A DNA stretch of 64,000 nucleotides from Dethiosulfatarculus sandiegensis (GCF_000931935.2 NZ_AZAC01000003.1:204243-268242), one strand, 5' to 3'; shown: positions 30,773 to 39,834, numbered from the stretch's first letter. The notes: generated by a model from the sequence alone, not told the origin. Program-made: numbers and translations.

Positions 30773-31768
30773 TTAATTTCGGCTAAGGGGCCGGATCTCC
30801 GAGGCGGCCGGCAAGTCACCCCAACTTTCCGCCGAGCGCACTCCGTCTAAAATAGCCATGCTCACAAGGCACGAAAACAAAACTCCCAATCCGTTCAGAT
30901 CCGCTTCAACCTGGCCGCTTGTAAGAACCACCACCAGATCACCGTCAAAGGTGGTGTGGGTGGGACAAACGGTTCGTACCATGCCGTGATGGGCAATACG
31001 CGCAACTTTACAGGCTTCTTGTTTGTTTAGTCTTGCATTGGTGGTGATTACCGCCAAGGTGGTGTTTTGCGGCGGTCCAAAGGCCGGACGGGTGGAGCCG
31101 TTCAAGTATTGAAGCTCGGTTGAAGCCAGCTCACAGCTTTTGGGCGAGGTGCGCGCACCACATATGAGATTGCCTCTTTCATCCATGATATCACCAAAAG
31201 CATTTACAACGGCCAGACAACCTGCCTTAAGTTGAGCCATTTTAAGCGATGCGCCGCCCAAACCTGATTTGCAGGCCTGTTCCAGGCCAAAAAATTTACC
31301 AACGGTCGCCCCTTTGCCGGCACCCTGGTTGCCCCTTTTCATGACTTGATCATTAGCCGACAGGCAGGCTTGATAGGCCATTTGCGCATCCGGTCTGGCT
31401 TTGTTTCGGGCCAGAGCCAAATCAAAAATAACCGCCGCAGGCACAATCGGGATGCAAAATGGCCCTGCGCTCAGGCCATGGCCTCTTTCTTCCAGGAATT
31501 TCTGCACACCTTCACAGGCGTTTAAGCCAAAGGAAGACCCACCGGTGAAGAGCAGACCGTGCACCTGGTCCACCATGTGGTCCGGTTCAAGCCCGTCCAT
31601 CTGACGGGTGCCTGTGGCATACCCGGCCTTGGCCAGGCCTCCCAAGGCGCCCTGGGGGCAGAGCACCACGCTTAACCCGGTGGGGACCTCCTTGTGTTCA
31701 GCATGGCCAACCAAAAAACCCGGCACATCGGCCGGAGAACCTTTACCGTTAAATTCAATATTTTGCAT
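30773..31768 (-). CDS. P1 family peptidase (DmpA/S58-type)
   Basis: A 331-residue member of the P1 (S58) peptidase family, whose members are self-cleaving N-terminal nucleophile aminopeptidases such as L-aminopeptidase/D-esterase DmpA. The autoprocessing segment is visible as PPQNTTLAVITTN, with the expected nucleophile Thr after Asn; GGSSFGL and GRTS-like (GARTSPKS) segments are also typical. No signal peptide, so cytoplasmic. The ribosome site is weak. It is followed by the pagL-like gene. Confidence 0.85.
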   Translation of the reverse strand: MQNIEFNGKGSPADVPGFLVGHAEHKEVPTGLSVVLCPQGALGGLAKAGYATGTRQMDGLEPDHMVDQVHGLLFTGGSSFGLNACEGVQKFLEERGHGLSAGPFCIPIVPAAVIFDLALARNKARPDAQMAYQACLSANDQVMKRGNQGAGKGATVGKFFGLEQACKSGLGGASLKMAQLKAGCLAVVNAFGDIMDERGNLICGARTSPKSCELASTELQYLNGSTRPAFGPPQNTTLAVITTNARLNKQEACKVARIAHHGMVRTVCPTHTTFDGDLVVVLTSGQVEADLNGLGVLFSCLVSMAILDGVRSAESWGDLPAASEIRPLSRN

Positions 31769-32531
31769 AGTCTTGATTCTATTAATTAATACACTAAAAT
31801 AGCATAAATTGGATTATGAGCATAGCCCAATAAGTCAGTCGTTTACAGGATCAAACCAGTTTCATTCTTTTTTCATTAAGAAAAATACAGAAAAATGCCG
31901 CGTGATTCATCTCGATTGAAGGATTAAGGCTAAAATAAAAATTGGATTATTAGCGAATGACAATTTTTCCAATCCTCCAAGACGTTTTATAAAAAATAAC
32001 AGCCAAGGTGGAATTACCTTTCATATGCCGGATTGGAAGAGAAGTTGTGTTGGAAAATTATATTTTTATTTCGGTAGGTTGGGTCTTTATTGGATTTATG
32101 GCGAAACTGGGGAATATTTTTTCCTGTTAAAAGGATTATTAAGGTAAAATTTTAAGAATCGATCCTGACCGGTTTTTTTGATGTAGCCAATCTATCTGTT
32201 CCAATGGATTTTTCGGAATCGTTAAGAAGTTATTTTTGTAGGGATTTTACTTGAGAAGCCATGAATGCCCGGAAAGCAACCGGCACGCTATCTGGGAAAA
32301 AGGCCGTCAAAATTTAACTGAATTATAATTTTAGTAATTCTAGCTGTTTGGTAAAATTCAGTCTTTCTTCAGGCGGCATTTGCCAAAATTCGGCAAGAGT
32401 ATTACGGAAGGACGCTTCGGGTTTTCTATCATTACCCAATAAAAATCGTTTGATTTGACTTTGGGTTATTGATCAAGTAACACTTTTAGTAGATATTGAC
32501 CACCCATACAGTTGCCAAGCGGGAGCCCTTC
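31769..32531. other. Long AT-rich intergenic region
   Basis: About 760 bases between divergent genes. Low GC, no RNA gene recognised. At 32323-32472 on the minus strand there is a 49-codon stop-free stretch without ATG whose translation has a plausible protein-like composition; I cannot tell whether it is a real small gene or a remnant. Confidence 0.4.
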
Positions 32532-33755
32532 ATGACCGGGGAACACTACGAGGAAAACCCTCAAAGCATCGCCAAGGCCGAGATGGTGGTGGCCATTCCC
32601 TCCTACAGGGAGGCGGAACTTATAGCCTATCCCACCAGCCAGGCCGCCTTGGGACTTAAGCAGTTCTTTAACCATTTGAACTGCGTGATTATTAATTGCG
32701 ACAACAACTCAGACGATGGAACCAAAGAGGCCTTTTTCCAGGCCGACACACAGGATGTGCCGCAGATTTATCTGTCCACGCCTCCTGGAGTAAAGGGAAA
32801 AGGAAACAATTTCAGGAACCTTTTTCGCAAGGTAGTGGAGCTTGAAGCCTCTGCCGTAGTGGTGGTGGATGCGGACCTGAAGTCCATCACTCCTCGGTGG
32901 ATCAAGCATTTGGGCGAGCCTTTATTTAATGAATTCGGCTATGTGGCTCCCCTTTACGTACGTCATAAATATGACGGAACCATTACCAACTCTATTGCCT
33001 ACCCCCTGACCAGATCCCTGTACGGCCGCAGGGTGAGGCAGCCCATAGGCGGAGACTTTGGTTTTTCCGGTGAGTTGGCCCGGATTTATCTGGCCAGCAC
33101 CACCTGGTCCGAGGCTGTGAGCCAATTCGGCATTGATATTTGGATGACAACCCTGGCCATGAACAACAATATCCCTATTTGCCAGGCCTATATGGGCAGG
33201 CCCAAGATTCATAAACCAAAGGATCCGGGCAGTGATCTGGGGCCCATGTTCAGTCAGGTGGTGGGAACTATCCTGGATCTCATGGTGCAGAGCACCGGTT
33301 ACTGGATGCGGGTGAAATGGTCGCGCCCGACCGCCATCTACGGCTTTGGGCTGGGCGAGGTGGAGATGCCGCCTCCGGTAAAGGTGAGCGAAGAGGCCCT
33401 GGACGACAAATTCAGAAGCGGCCAGGATGACTTCATGCCGGTGTGGAAAGAGGTTCTTTCCGAAGAGAGTATGGCCAAGATTAGGGAAATTTTTGACATG
33501 TCAGAGGGGCGTTTTGATTTCCCGGTGCAGGTATGGGCCAAGCTGCTCTATGATTATTCGGTTGGTTACGCCAGGCAATCAGCCGATCGCCAGGAAATTT
33601 TGTCATCTCTGATACCGCTTTATTTCGGCAAGACCTTATCCTATGTTCGCAAAACCCAGAGGATGAGCGTTCAGCAGGCCGAGGAATTTATTGAACACGA
33701 GTGCATGGTGTTTGAAGAGACGAAACCCTACCTTTTGGAACGTTGGGGCGCTTAG
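32532..33755 (+). CDS. GT-A glycosyltransferase, mannosylglycerate synthase-like
   Basis: A 407-residue glycosyltransferase of family-2-like fold. The nucleotide-sugar site is seen as AIPSYREAEL at the N-terminus, CDNNSDDGT, and the metal-binding DxD in VVVDADL. The later parts (GYVAPLYVRH, QPIGGDFGFS, FGIDIWMT) have the order seen in mannosylglycerate synthase (GT78) and glucosyl-3-phosphoglycerate synthase, which make compatible solutes; the donor and acceptor are not proven. I take ATG 32532 behind GGGAG, not the TTG 36 bases upstream. A receiver gene follows by 19 bases, hinting at regulated activity. Confidence 0.78.
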   Translation: MTGEHYEENPQSIAKAEMVVAIPSYREAELIAYPTSQAALGLKQFFNHLNCVIINCDNNSDDGTKEAFFQADTQDVPQIYLSTPPGVKGKGNNFRNLFRKVVELEASAVVVVDADLKSITPRWIKHLGEPLFNEFGYVAPLYVRHKYDGTITNSIAYPLTRSLYGRRVRQPIGGDFGFSGELARIYLASTTWSEAVSQFGIDIWMTTLAMNNNIPICQAYMGRPKIHKPKDPGSDLGPMFSQVVGTILDLMVQSTGYWMRVKWSRPTAIYGFGLGEVEMPPPVKVSEEALDDKFRSGQDDFMPVWKEVLSEESMAKIREIFDMSEGRFDFPVQVWAKLLYDYSVGYARQSADRQEILSSLIPLYFGKTLSYVRKTQRMSVQQAEEFIEHECMVFEETKPYLLERWGA

Positions 33756-33774
33756 AGTCTCAGGGAGGCCGCAT

Positions 33775-34143
33775 ATGCCCAAAATTTTGATAGTGGACGA
33801 TGAAGAGCATATCCGCTACCTGTACGCCGAAGAGCTTACTGAGGACGGCTATGAAGTGGTAACCGCTGACTCCGGTTACAAGCTCCTGGAGCGCATAGCG
33901 GATGAAAAACCGAACCTTGTGGTTTTGGATATCAAGATGGTGGATTATAACGGTCTGGATCTTCTCCAGGATATCCGTAATAAATATTATGATCTGCCTG
34001 TGGTGCTCTGCACTGCCTACGACACCTTTAAGGAAGATATGAAATCCATTGCCGCTGATTTTTATGTGATTAAATCATTTGATCTCACTGAGTTGAAAAA
34101 TAAGATAAAAATGGCCCTGGAAGCCCAGGTGCCGCCTTCCTAG
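33775..34143 (+). CDS. Stand-alone response regulator receiver
   Basis: A 123-residue single receiver domain. Acidic pocket in ILIVDDE, phosphoacceptor Asp in VVLDIKMVDYNG, the Thr switch in CTAYD and the conserved Lys in FYVIKS. No output domain. The ATG follows GGGAGG with a 6-base spacer, 19 bases after the glycosyltransferase gene, so they are probably co-transcribed. A cross-shaped hairpin and T-run follow. Confidence 0.92.
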   Translation: MPKILIVDDEEHIRYLYAEELTEDGYEVVTADSGYKLLERIADEKPNLVVLDIKMVDYNGLDLLQDIRNKYYDLPVVLCTAYDTFKEDMKSIAADFYVIKSFDLTELKNKIKMALEAQVPPS

Positions 34144-34150
34144 AGTTGAG

Positions 34151-34212
34151 CCGACGTCTGCGGGAGCCTGGATTGCCAAGGCTTTTTTCGGTCGTCGGTT
34201 CTCTTTTTTTTC
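34151..34212 (+). terminator. Probable terminator after the receiver gene
   Basis: CCGACG pairs with CGTCGG, with an inner AGCCT/AGGCT pair, followed by a run of eight T after 34203. The stem is branched, so efficiency is uncertain. Confidence 0.55.
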
Positions 34213-34344
34213 GCACTGCCAAATTACCTTACGCCTATTCTTTTTGGGCCTTGCGTATTCTTGCCGCTCGCTCATAGACTCTTCCCCTAAAATAGATCCC
34301 GAAAGAAAGGACACGCCCATAAGTGCCGGGAGGACCGGTGCTTT

Positions 34345-35286
34345 TTATTGAAAAAGAAAGAGAATCGCAGACAGGGAAATAAAAGAAAGCAACGTGGAGA
34401 GGGCAACGGAAGCCCCGGCCAGTTCAGCGTCACTCGCCAGTTGCTTGCTTAAAATATAGGAAGCGGGTGAGGTGGGCAGGCTGAAAAAAACCATGGCGAT
34501 TACAAGGGCGGGACCGTTTATTCCGCTGAGGCTGAATAGTAGGTAGCCAGTTACAGGCAACAAGAGCAGTTTGTATAAACATGAGGCAAAGGCGGGACCA
34601 AGCCGCCCCCGCAATTTATCCAGGGCCAGGCTGCTTCCCACAGACAAAAGGGCCAGGGGCAGGGTTATGGAAGACAATAACTTAAGGCTGCTTACCGCGA
34701 AAAGGGGCAGGGCTCCCACGACCTTTCCATATAGCACCCCGGCCAGGCAGGCCAGTATCAAGGGGTTGGTAACCATGGCTTTCAGAACCATTTTGGTTTT
34801 CTCTTTTTGGGAATAGGCCTGAGGCGAGAACCAGACCAGGGTGGAGACGGCCAGAACATTGATGAAAGGTATGGCCGTGCTGATTAATATGGCGAATCCG
34901 GCAACGCCTTGCTCACCTAAATAGTTAAAAATAATAGCCATTCCCACATAGGTGTTAAAGCGGTAGCTGACTTGGGAAAAGGCCCCGATCTGGTGTTGAG
35001 GCAGCTTGAAAAGTCGGGCGTGAATCAGGGTCAATAGCCAGATTGTAAAAATGGACCCTAAAACCAGGGGAAAGACCTCAAGAATTTTGAGTTCCAAGGT
35101 GGAGTTCTGGGCTCCAGCCTGAGATTGGGCCACTTTCCAGAACAAAAGGCAGGGAAAAAATATGTAGTAGACCAGCCGGTCCGAGACACGGAAAAAATCA
35201 GGGCCTGCCAGCTTGAAATAGATCAGTCCTTTACCCAGGGCCACCAGGAGAAAAACCGGAAGAACTGTTTCTAAAATGCCGCCCAA
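34345..35286 (-). CDS. AEC family transporter (auxin efflux carrier-like)
   Basis: A 313-residue inner-membrane protein with about ten hydrophobic helices and the AEC-family layout; relatives carry malate, malonate or unknown organic anions. Typical text includes RLVYYIFFPCLLF near the first helices and LPLALLSVGSSL in the middle. No binding protein or energy domain nearby, so it is a secondary carrier. The substrate cannot be read from the sequence. Confidence 0.88.
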   Translation of the reverse strand: MGGILETVLPVFLLVALGKGLIYFKLAGPDFFRVSDRLVYYIFFPCLLFWKVAQSQAGAQNSTLELKILEVFPLVLGSIFTIWLLTLIHARLFKLPQHQIGAFSQVSYRFNTYVGMAIIFNYLGEQGVAGFAILISTAIPFINVLAVSTLVWFSPQAYSQKEKTKMVLKAMVTNPLILACLAGVLYGKVVGALPLFAVSSLKLLSSITLPLALLSVGSSLALDKLRGRLGPAFASCLYKLLLLPVTGYLLFSLSGINGPALVIAMVFFSLPTSPASYILSKQLASDAELAGASVALSTLLSFISLSAILFLFQ

Positions 35287-35487
35287 CCTCTACCCTCCCA
35301 GGAGTAGGTAAAATAAGCCCGATTTTTTTGGATAGTCATTCGGGCCGAAAATGCACTTTGTGATGACTTGCCTGCGTATCCTGCTAGAATATTAATATAA
35401 CCTGATCCGCATGGCTTTTAAGCTTAATTTTATTTTGATTACCGATATTTTGTCCCTTATTTAAGTGGGAGATGAAGGGCTTTTTGA

Positions 35488-35727
35488 ATGTCGCTTTTGG
35501 TTAAGTTAAGCGCTTCTTTAAGGAACCTTATTGAAAATTATGATCCCGCAAATGGGTTGATTGTAAGTCCCATGGCCAATGAAACCGCAGCCAGCCTTTG
35601 TAAAAGGCTGGGTATTGAGCTTAATTTGGTTAAGATCATAATGGTTAACGGCGAGATAAAAGGCAAAGACACCCTTTTAAAGGATGGCGATCGGGTGGCG
35701 TTTTTCCCGCCGGTGGGAGGCGGGTAA
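35488..35727 (+). CDS. MoaD/ThiS-like sulfur carrier protein
   Basis: A 79-residue beta-grasp protein ending in FFPPVGGG, so it has the C-terminal Gly-Gly needed for adenylation and thiocarboxylation. The gene for a ThiF-like E1 enzyme starts 3 bases after its stop, a typical sulfur-carrier pair. In the context of the AOR, MoaD-like and MoeA-like genes it probably supplies the dithiolene sulfur of a molybdopterin or tungstopterin cofactor. ATG behind GGAG. Confidence 0.88.
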   Translation: MSLLVKLSASLRNLIENYDPANGLIVSPMANETAASLCKRLGIELNLVKIIMVNGEIKGKDTLLKDGDRVAFFPPVGGG

Positions 35728-35730
35728 GCC

Positions 35731-36603
35731 ATGTCGCGCCTCAAGGAAGCCGATGAGCTGAAAAAATACCTGAGCCCTTTTACCGAAGTCCACAGCCAAC
35801 CCGGTAAAAACGAATTTTTCTCCGTAAATAAAAACGGGCTTCGTGAGTTGTCCAAGGCCAGGAAAATATCCCTCAGGCAGGCCATGATTCTTTGTCTTGA
35901 GAACGGAATCTGGCCGGAGAGGTTTCGTTCCAATCGCGGGAGCCTCACCGCAGCCGAGCAGGCGAAAATAGTTGCTTCCAGTGTGGCTGTCTTAGGCGCC
36001 GGAGGGTTGGGCGGTTACGTAGTCACCCTATTGGCTCGGCTGGGAGTGGGCAAGCTTGCGATCTGCGACGGGGATGTATTTGAGGAAAGCAATCTGAACC
36101 GCCAGTTGCTTTGCAACCTTGAGACCTTGGGACGGGAAAAGGCCTTGTGTGCGGCGGAGGTCGCGGTCCGCATCAATCCGGCTGTGCAATGTACGGTTTT
36201 CGCAGATTGGGCCACCAGCCGGAATTTGCCCCAGATTCTGGAGGGGGCGGATGTGGCCATGGATTGCCTGGATAACCTTAAGGCCCGCTATGAACTGGAG
36301 GCTGCGGCCAAGGCCCTTCTGATTCCCTATGTCCATGGAGCCCTGGCCGGCTGGGAAGGTTTTGTGATGACGGTTTTTCCCGGTGATCCGGGGCTGGCCG
36401 GGCTGTATGGTCCCGATCCGGTGGAAAAAAGGGACTCCGCTGAAAGCGTTTTGGGGGTGCCCACCCCCACCCCGACTTGGGTGGCGACTCTGCAGGTGGC
36501 CGAGCTCACCAAGGTGCTGTTGGGCCGCCAGTCCAGGGACAACCATCGGTTACTGCACCTTGACCTCACAGTGCCGACTGTGGAGACCCTGGAACTGGCT
36601 TAA
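35731..36603 (+). CDS. ThiF/MoeB/HesA family adenylyltransferase
   Basis: A 290-residue E1-like enzyme that would adenylate the C-terminus of the MoaD-like partner. Residues 1-80 are a helical extension (about 45-75: SLRQAMILCLENGIWPERF) not found in E. coli MoeB; the nucleotide-binding loop is GAGGLGG (89-95), with DGDVFEESNLNRQ and MDCLDN following. The paired CxxC zinc site of MoeB/ThiF is absent. The stop is 3 bases from the end of the convergent pirin gene. It probably serves tungsten/molybdenum cofactor synthesis (context). Confidence 0.9.
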   Translation: MSRLKEADELKKYLSPFTEVHSQPGKNEFFSVNKNGLRELSKARKISLRQAMILCLENGIWPERFRSNRGSLTAAEQAKIVASSVAVLGAGGLGGYVVTLLARLGVGKLAICDGDVFEESNLNRQLLCNLETLGREKALCAAEVAVRINPAVQCTVFADWATSRNLPQILEGADVAMDCLDNLKARYELEAAAKALLIPYVHGALAGWEGFVMTVFPGDPGLAGLYGPDPVEKRDSAESVLGVPTPTPTWVATLQVAELTKVLLGRQSRDNHRLLHLDLTVPTVETLELA

Positions 36604-36606
36604 ACT

Positions 36607-37464
36607 CTATTTCAGGAAAGTTCCGTTTTTATATTCCCGGAATGCCAGATCAAGCTCTTCTTCTGTATTCATGACAATGGGGCCGCGCCAGCAGACAGGC
36701 TCGACTATGGGCCTGCCTGCAAGTAAAAGCGCCCGCATGGTTTGCCCCCCGGCCCTCATTTCCAAAATTTCGCCGTCATCCAAAAGCACCACTGAGCCGG
36801 AGTCCATAAAGGCCCCGCCTTTTGCTATGTCGCCCACCGCCCCCTGACCCTGGAAGATGTAGATTACTGCCTTAAGGCCTCTTTTGATCGGCAATTCCAG
36901 TTCCTCCAGGGAGGGCAGGGTTATGTCCAGAATTATCGGTTCAATGATGACCTCCCTCACCGGTCCCCTGGTTCCACTCAGATTCCCCGCTATGACCTTG
37001 ATCTCAGCTTGATTGGGTTGGGTGAGTGCGGGAATTTCTTTTGCCTTCACCTCGCGGTAGCGGGGGGATGTCATCTTGTGCGACCTGGGGAGATTCGCCC
37101 AAATCTGGAATCCGAGAAAAGGCGTGTCTTTCTGCACAATCGGCATCTCCTGGTGAATTATGCCGCTTCCCGCTGTCATCCATTGCACTTCTCCCGGTTT
37201 GATGACACCCTGGTTGCCCAGGCTGTCTTTGTGCTCCACTTGGCCTGCGAGCATATAGGTTATGGTTTCTATACCTCTGTGCGGGTGCCAAGGGAATCCC
37301 GGCGCATAATCCCCAGGATTGTCGGATTGAAAGTGGTCCAGCATCAGGAAGGGGTCAAACAAGGGGACCTGGGCCTGCCCAAAGCCCCTGCGCAAAAGCA
37401 CGCCGGCGCCTTCCCTGGTGGGTTGGCTCTGAAAAGCGGCCTTGATTTCGCGGATTTTCGGCAT
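36607..37464 (-). CDS. Pirin family cupin protein
   Basis: A 285-residue bicupin of the pirin family. The iron-binding residues are in HPHRGIETI and SGIIHQE (two His plus His and Glu). Pirins can be quercetinase-like dioxygenases or regulators; the function here is unknown. I start at ATG 37464 behind GGAGAAGGAG. It is on the opposite strand to the ThiF-like gene and in the same direction as the downstream cofactor genes. Confidence 0.9.
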   Translation of the reverse strand: MPKIREIKAAFQSQPTREGAGVLLRRGFGQAQVPLFDPFLMLDHFQSDNPGDYAPGFPWHPHRGIETITYMLAGQVEHKDSLGNQGVIKPGEVQWMTAGSGIIHQEMPIVQKDTPFLGFQIWANLPRSHKMTSPRYREVKAKEIPALTQPNQAEIKVIAGNLSGTRGPVREVIIEPIILDITLPSLEELELPIKRGLKAVIYIFQGQGAVGDIAKGGAFMDSGSVVLLDDGEILEMRAGGQTMRALLLAGRPIVEPVCWRGPIVMNTEEELDLAFREYKNGTFLK

Positions 37465-37622
37465 GCTTTTCTCCTTCTCCCCAGTGCCCCCCAAAAAAAA
37501 TCAAAAGGGTTATATCAAAAATCCTGACAAAGGATTAAAAAATTCACAAGTAAATTAATGGGATTTTTGAGCGGCTGGAGAGGCAACAAGACAAGGAAGG
37601 GAAAAGAGCAGGTTCATAAAAA

Positions 37623-37922
37623 TCAGGTTTTTTTTGAATGGGCTTCCCGCACCAGGGGATTGAAAAAGCTGATGGCCGTACAGACATTAAAAGCCAGCTC
37701 CCTGGGGAACAGGGCCAGCCGGTCGCCGGTTTTGAGGGCCTTGTCTTCCGCTATGGGGCGGCCGTTGAGCATGAGCACCCTAACCACATCCCCATCCAGC
37801 CCCAGCTTGATCAGGGCGTCGGAAACCTTGGAGCCTTGCTCAAGTTCCAGGCTTAACTCTCCCCTGTCATGGCCTGATATGCGCTTGCGCAAAGGGCCGC
37901 CCAACTTGATGCTGATCAGCAT
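37623..37922 (-). CDS. MoaD/ThiS-like protein without C-terminal Gly-Gly
   Basis: A 99-residue beta-grasp protein whose fold region resembles MoaD (GDRLALFP in place of the GDRVAFFPPVGGG end seen at 35488) but which continues with LAFNVCTAISFFNPL and has no Gly-Gly terminus. It cannot be thiocarboxylated in the usual way. It lies 66 bases behind the AOR gene on the same strand, a common arrangement for this AOR type, and may be a structural partner or chaperone of the oxidoreductase (inference). Confidence 0.82.
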   Translation of the reverse strand: MLISIKLGGPLRKRISGHDRGELSLELEQGSKVSDALIKLGLDGDVVRVLMLNGRPIAEDKALKTGDRLALFPRELAFNVCTAISFFNPLVREAHSKKT

Positions 37923-37936
37923 GTCTCTCCATTAGG

Positions 37937-37971
37937 GCCAAAGGCCGGGGCATTTGATCCCGGCCTTTGGC
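37937..37971. promoter_or_regulatory. Perfect 13-bp hairpin between aor and the moaD-like gene
   Basis: GCCAAAGGCCGGG (37937-37949) and its perfect complement (37959-37971), loop 9 bases, in the 66-base gap. There is no T-run, so it is more likely a message-stabilising or partial-termination element than a full stop. Confidence 0.6.
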
Positions 37972-37988
37972 ATGGCTCGCAAAAAAGC

Positions 37989-39719
37989 TTAGAAGTCCAA
38001 CACCTTGTCCAGTTCTTCGTCAGAGACGTCAAAGACAACGTTGTGAGGCGGCAGCTTTTCATACTTGAAGAAGTCAGGCAGCCTGTCGTCGGCTTTGTTG
38101 AAACCGGCCTTGGTGTTGAAGTCCTTTTCAATGGTGAGGACTTTTTTACCCAGGTCGTTGACATCGTCGGCTGTTATGGTCCAGCCGTACTTGGCATTCA
38201 ACATGTCCACTATGGCGGCCAGGGCGTCCGGGATATCCAGTACGGCAAAGGCCACAAACAGGCAGAGTCCGGCTGTGTCTATGCTGGCGGTGGCCACCTG
38301 CAGCCCCTGGCTCAGTTCTATCTGGCCCTGGGACTTCAAGGGGTCCACATCTCCGCCGACCTTCAGGATGTTGGCGGTGGTGGCATAGCCTGCGGTGTGA
38401 TCCGCGCCCATGGGGGTGGTGGCATAGGTCACGCCGAGGCCCTTGACCGAGCGTGGGTCATAGGCGGGCATGGACTGTCCCTTGACCACAGGCACTCTGC
38501 TCACGCCCAACACCCGGCCGGTGGTGGCGGTGCCTGCACCGATAACCTTGCCCATGGGGGTGCCCTCACCCACCTCGGCCAGGAGTTTTTCCGCGCCCTT
38601 GGCATCGCCAAAGTTCAGGATGCCTGCCTCCATGGCAACCGCCATGGCGCAACCCGTATCTATAGTGTCCAGCCCAAAGTCGTCGCACATGTAGTCAATG
38701 CGGGCAATGGCGTCCAGATCGTCGATCCCGCAGTTGGGCCCCCAGGCCCACACGGTTTCATATTCCGGCCATTTGCTTACATAGTCGCCCTTTTCATCGA
38801 CATAGATGCCGGAACAGCGAATCATGCAGCCGGTCATGCAGCCGTGGGTTGGGTTGCCGCCGCGTTTGACCGTGACTTCGTTCAAGGTCTCGCCGGAGAC
38901 CTTTTCCGCCCCTTCAAAGTTTCCGGCGCTGAAGTTCCTGGTGGGCAGGCCGCCTGCCTCGTTCAGGATGTTGGTAAGCACGTTGGTGCCGTAGGTGGGC
39001 AGGCCGCCGGAGGTAACCGGGTGCTCGCTCAAGGCCTTGGCAAAACGTTTGGCCGCGGCTTTAAACGCCTCTTTGTCTGCTATGGGAGAGCTCGCGCCGC
39101 CTTCAGGGTCAATGACAATGGCTTTGAGCTTTTTGGAGCCCATCACTGCGCCGAGGCCGCCTCTGCCCGCATGGCGCGAAGGGCGAAGCTCCCGATCGGT
39201 GAAGGCCACACTGGCGCTGTTCATCAGGTTCTCACCTGCCTGGCCAATGCTCACATAACCGCATTTGTCACCGTATTCCTGCACCAGTTTGGCTACGGTG
39301 TCGTAGTTGCCCAGGCCTTTCAAGTGGCCGGCGGCCACCAGTTCCGCCTTGTCCTTACCGACTTTGAGCAGGAAGAGGGCGTCGTCAGAAGGGATTCCCT
39401 CCACAATTATTCCGTGGATTCCCAGTTTGGCCAGATATGCTCCGGCCTGTCCGCCGGTATTGGATTCTTTGATGCCGCCGGTCAAGGGGCTTTTGGCTCC
39501 CACTGATAAACGGCCACTGTTGGCACAGTTGGTGCCACCCAAAAGGCCGGGAGCAAAGATGAGCTTGTTTAAAGGGCCGATGGCAGTGGCTGTGGGGTCC
39601 ACTTCGTCCGCCACCACGGCGGAGGTGAAACCGCGTCCGCCCAGGCCCTGCCATTTTTCGGGGACGTCTTCAAATTTGGTCGACTTGGCTGCCATGTCGA
39701 CGCGGAGGATCTTGAACAT
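37989..39719 (-). CDS. Aldehyde:ferredoxin oxidoreductase family protein
   Basis: A 576-residue tungsten-type oxidoreductase that would convert aldehydes to acids with ferredoxin. The pterin-binding segment is NCANSGRLSVGAKSPLTGG; the iron-sulfur cysteines near residue 290 are spaced CxxxCxxxC (GCMTGCMIRC), not the CxxC start of Pyrococcus AOR, with a later Cys in AGLCLF. I start at ATG 39719 behind GAGGAG. The flanking MoaD-like, MoeA-like and ThiF-like genes support a bis-pterin W or Mo cofactor. The substrate is not predictable; a benzoate- or carboxylate-type aldehyde is possible. Confidence 0.9.
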   Translation of the reverse strand: MFKILRVDMAAKSTKFEDVPEKWQGLGGRGFTSAVVADEVDPTATAIGPLNKLIFAPGLLGGTNCANSGRLSVGAKSPLTGGIKESNTGGQAGAYLAKLGIHGIIVEGIPSDDALFLLKVGKDKAELVAAGHLKGLGNYDTVAKLVQEYGDKCGYVSIGQAGENLMNSASVAFTDRELRPSRHAGRGGLGAVMGSKKLKAIVIDPEGGASSPIADKEAFKAAAKRFAKALSEHPVTSGGLPTYGTNVLTNILNEAGGLPTRNFSAGNFEGAEKVSGETLNEVTVKRGGNPTHGCMTGCMIRCSGIYVDEKGDYVSKWPEYETVWAWGPNCGIDDLDAIARIDYMCDDFGLDTIDTGCAMAVAMEAGILNFGDAKGAEKLLAEVGEGTPMGKVIGAGTATTGRVLGVSRVPVVKGQSMPAYDPRSVKGLGVTYATTPMGADHTAGYATTANILKVGGDVDPLKSQGQIELSQGLQVATASIDTAGLCLFVAFAVLDIPDALAAIVDMLNAKYGWTITADDVNDLGKKVLTIEKDFNTKAGFNKADDRLPDFFKYEKLPPHNVVFDVSDEELDKVLDF

Positions 39720-39816
39720 ATATAATCTCCTCGCATTATGGTTTTTTAACACTTAAATACTTACTGATCATAAAGGTATAGTCAAGGAAAAATGTTAATA
39801 TATTTAATGGGTTAGC

Positions 39817-39834
39817 TATGTCATTTGTGACATA
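39817..39834. promoter_or_regulatory. Candidate operator upstream of aor
   Basis: Palindrome TATGTCA-TTTG-TGACATA, about 100 bases before the AOR start, in the 257-base gap behind the moeA-like gene. It looks like a dimeric regulator site; the protein is unknown. A hairpin at 39920-39948 in the same gap (TGGCCGGGTGG and near-complement) probably ends the moeA-like transcript. Confidence 0.4.

Noticed and set aside
38043..39506. Long 487-codon open frame on the plus strand
   Set aside because: It is antisense to the aldehyde:ferredoxin oxidoreductase gene, has a Gly/His-rich unnatural composition, and no ribosome site; a by-product of the codon bias of the real gene.
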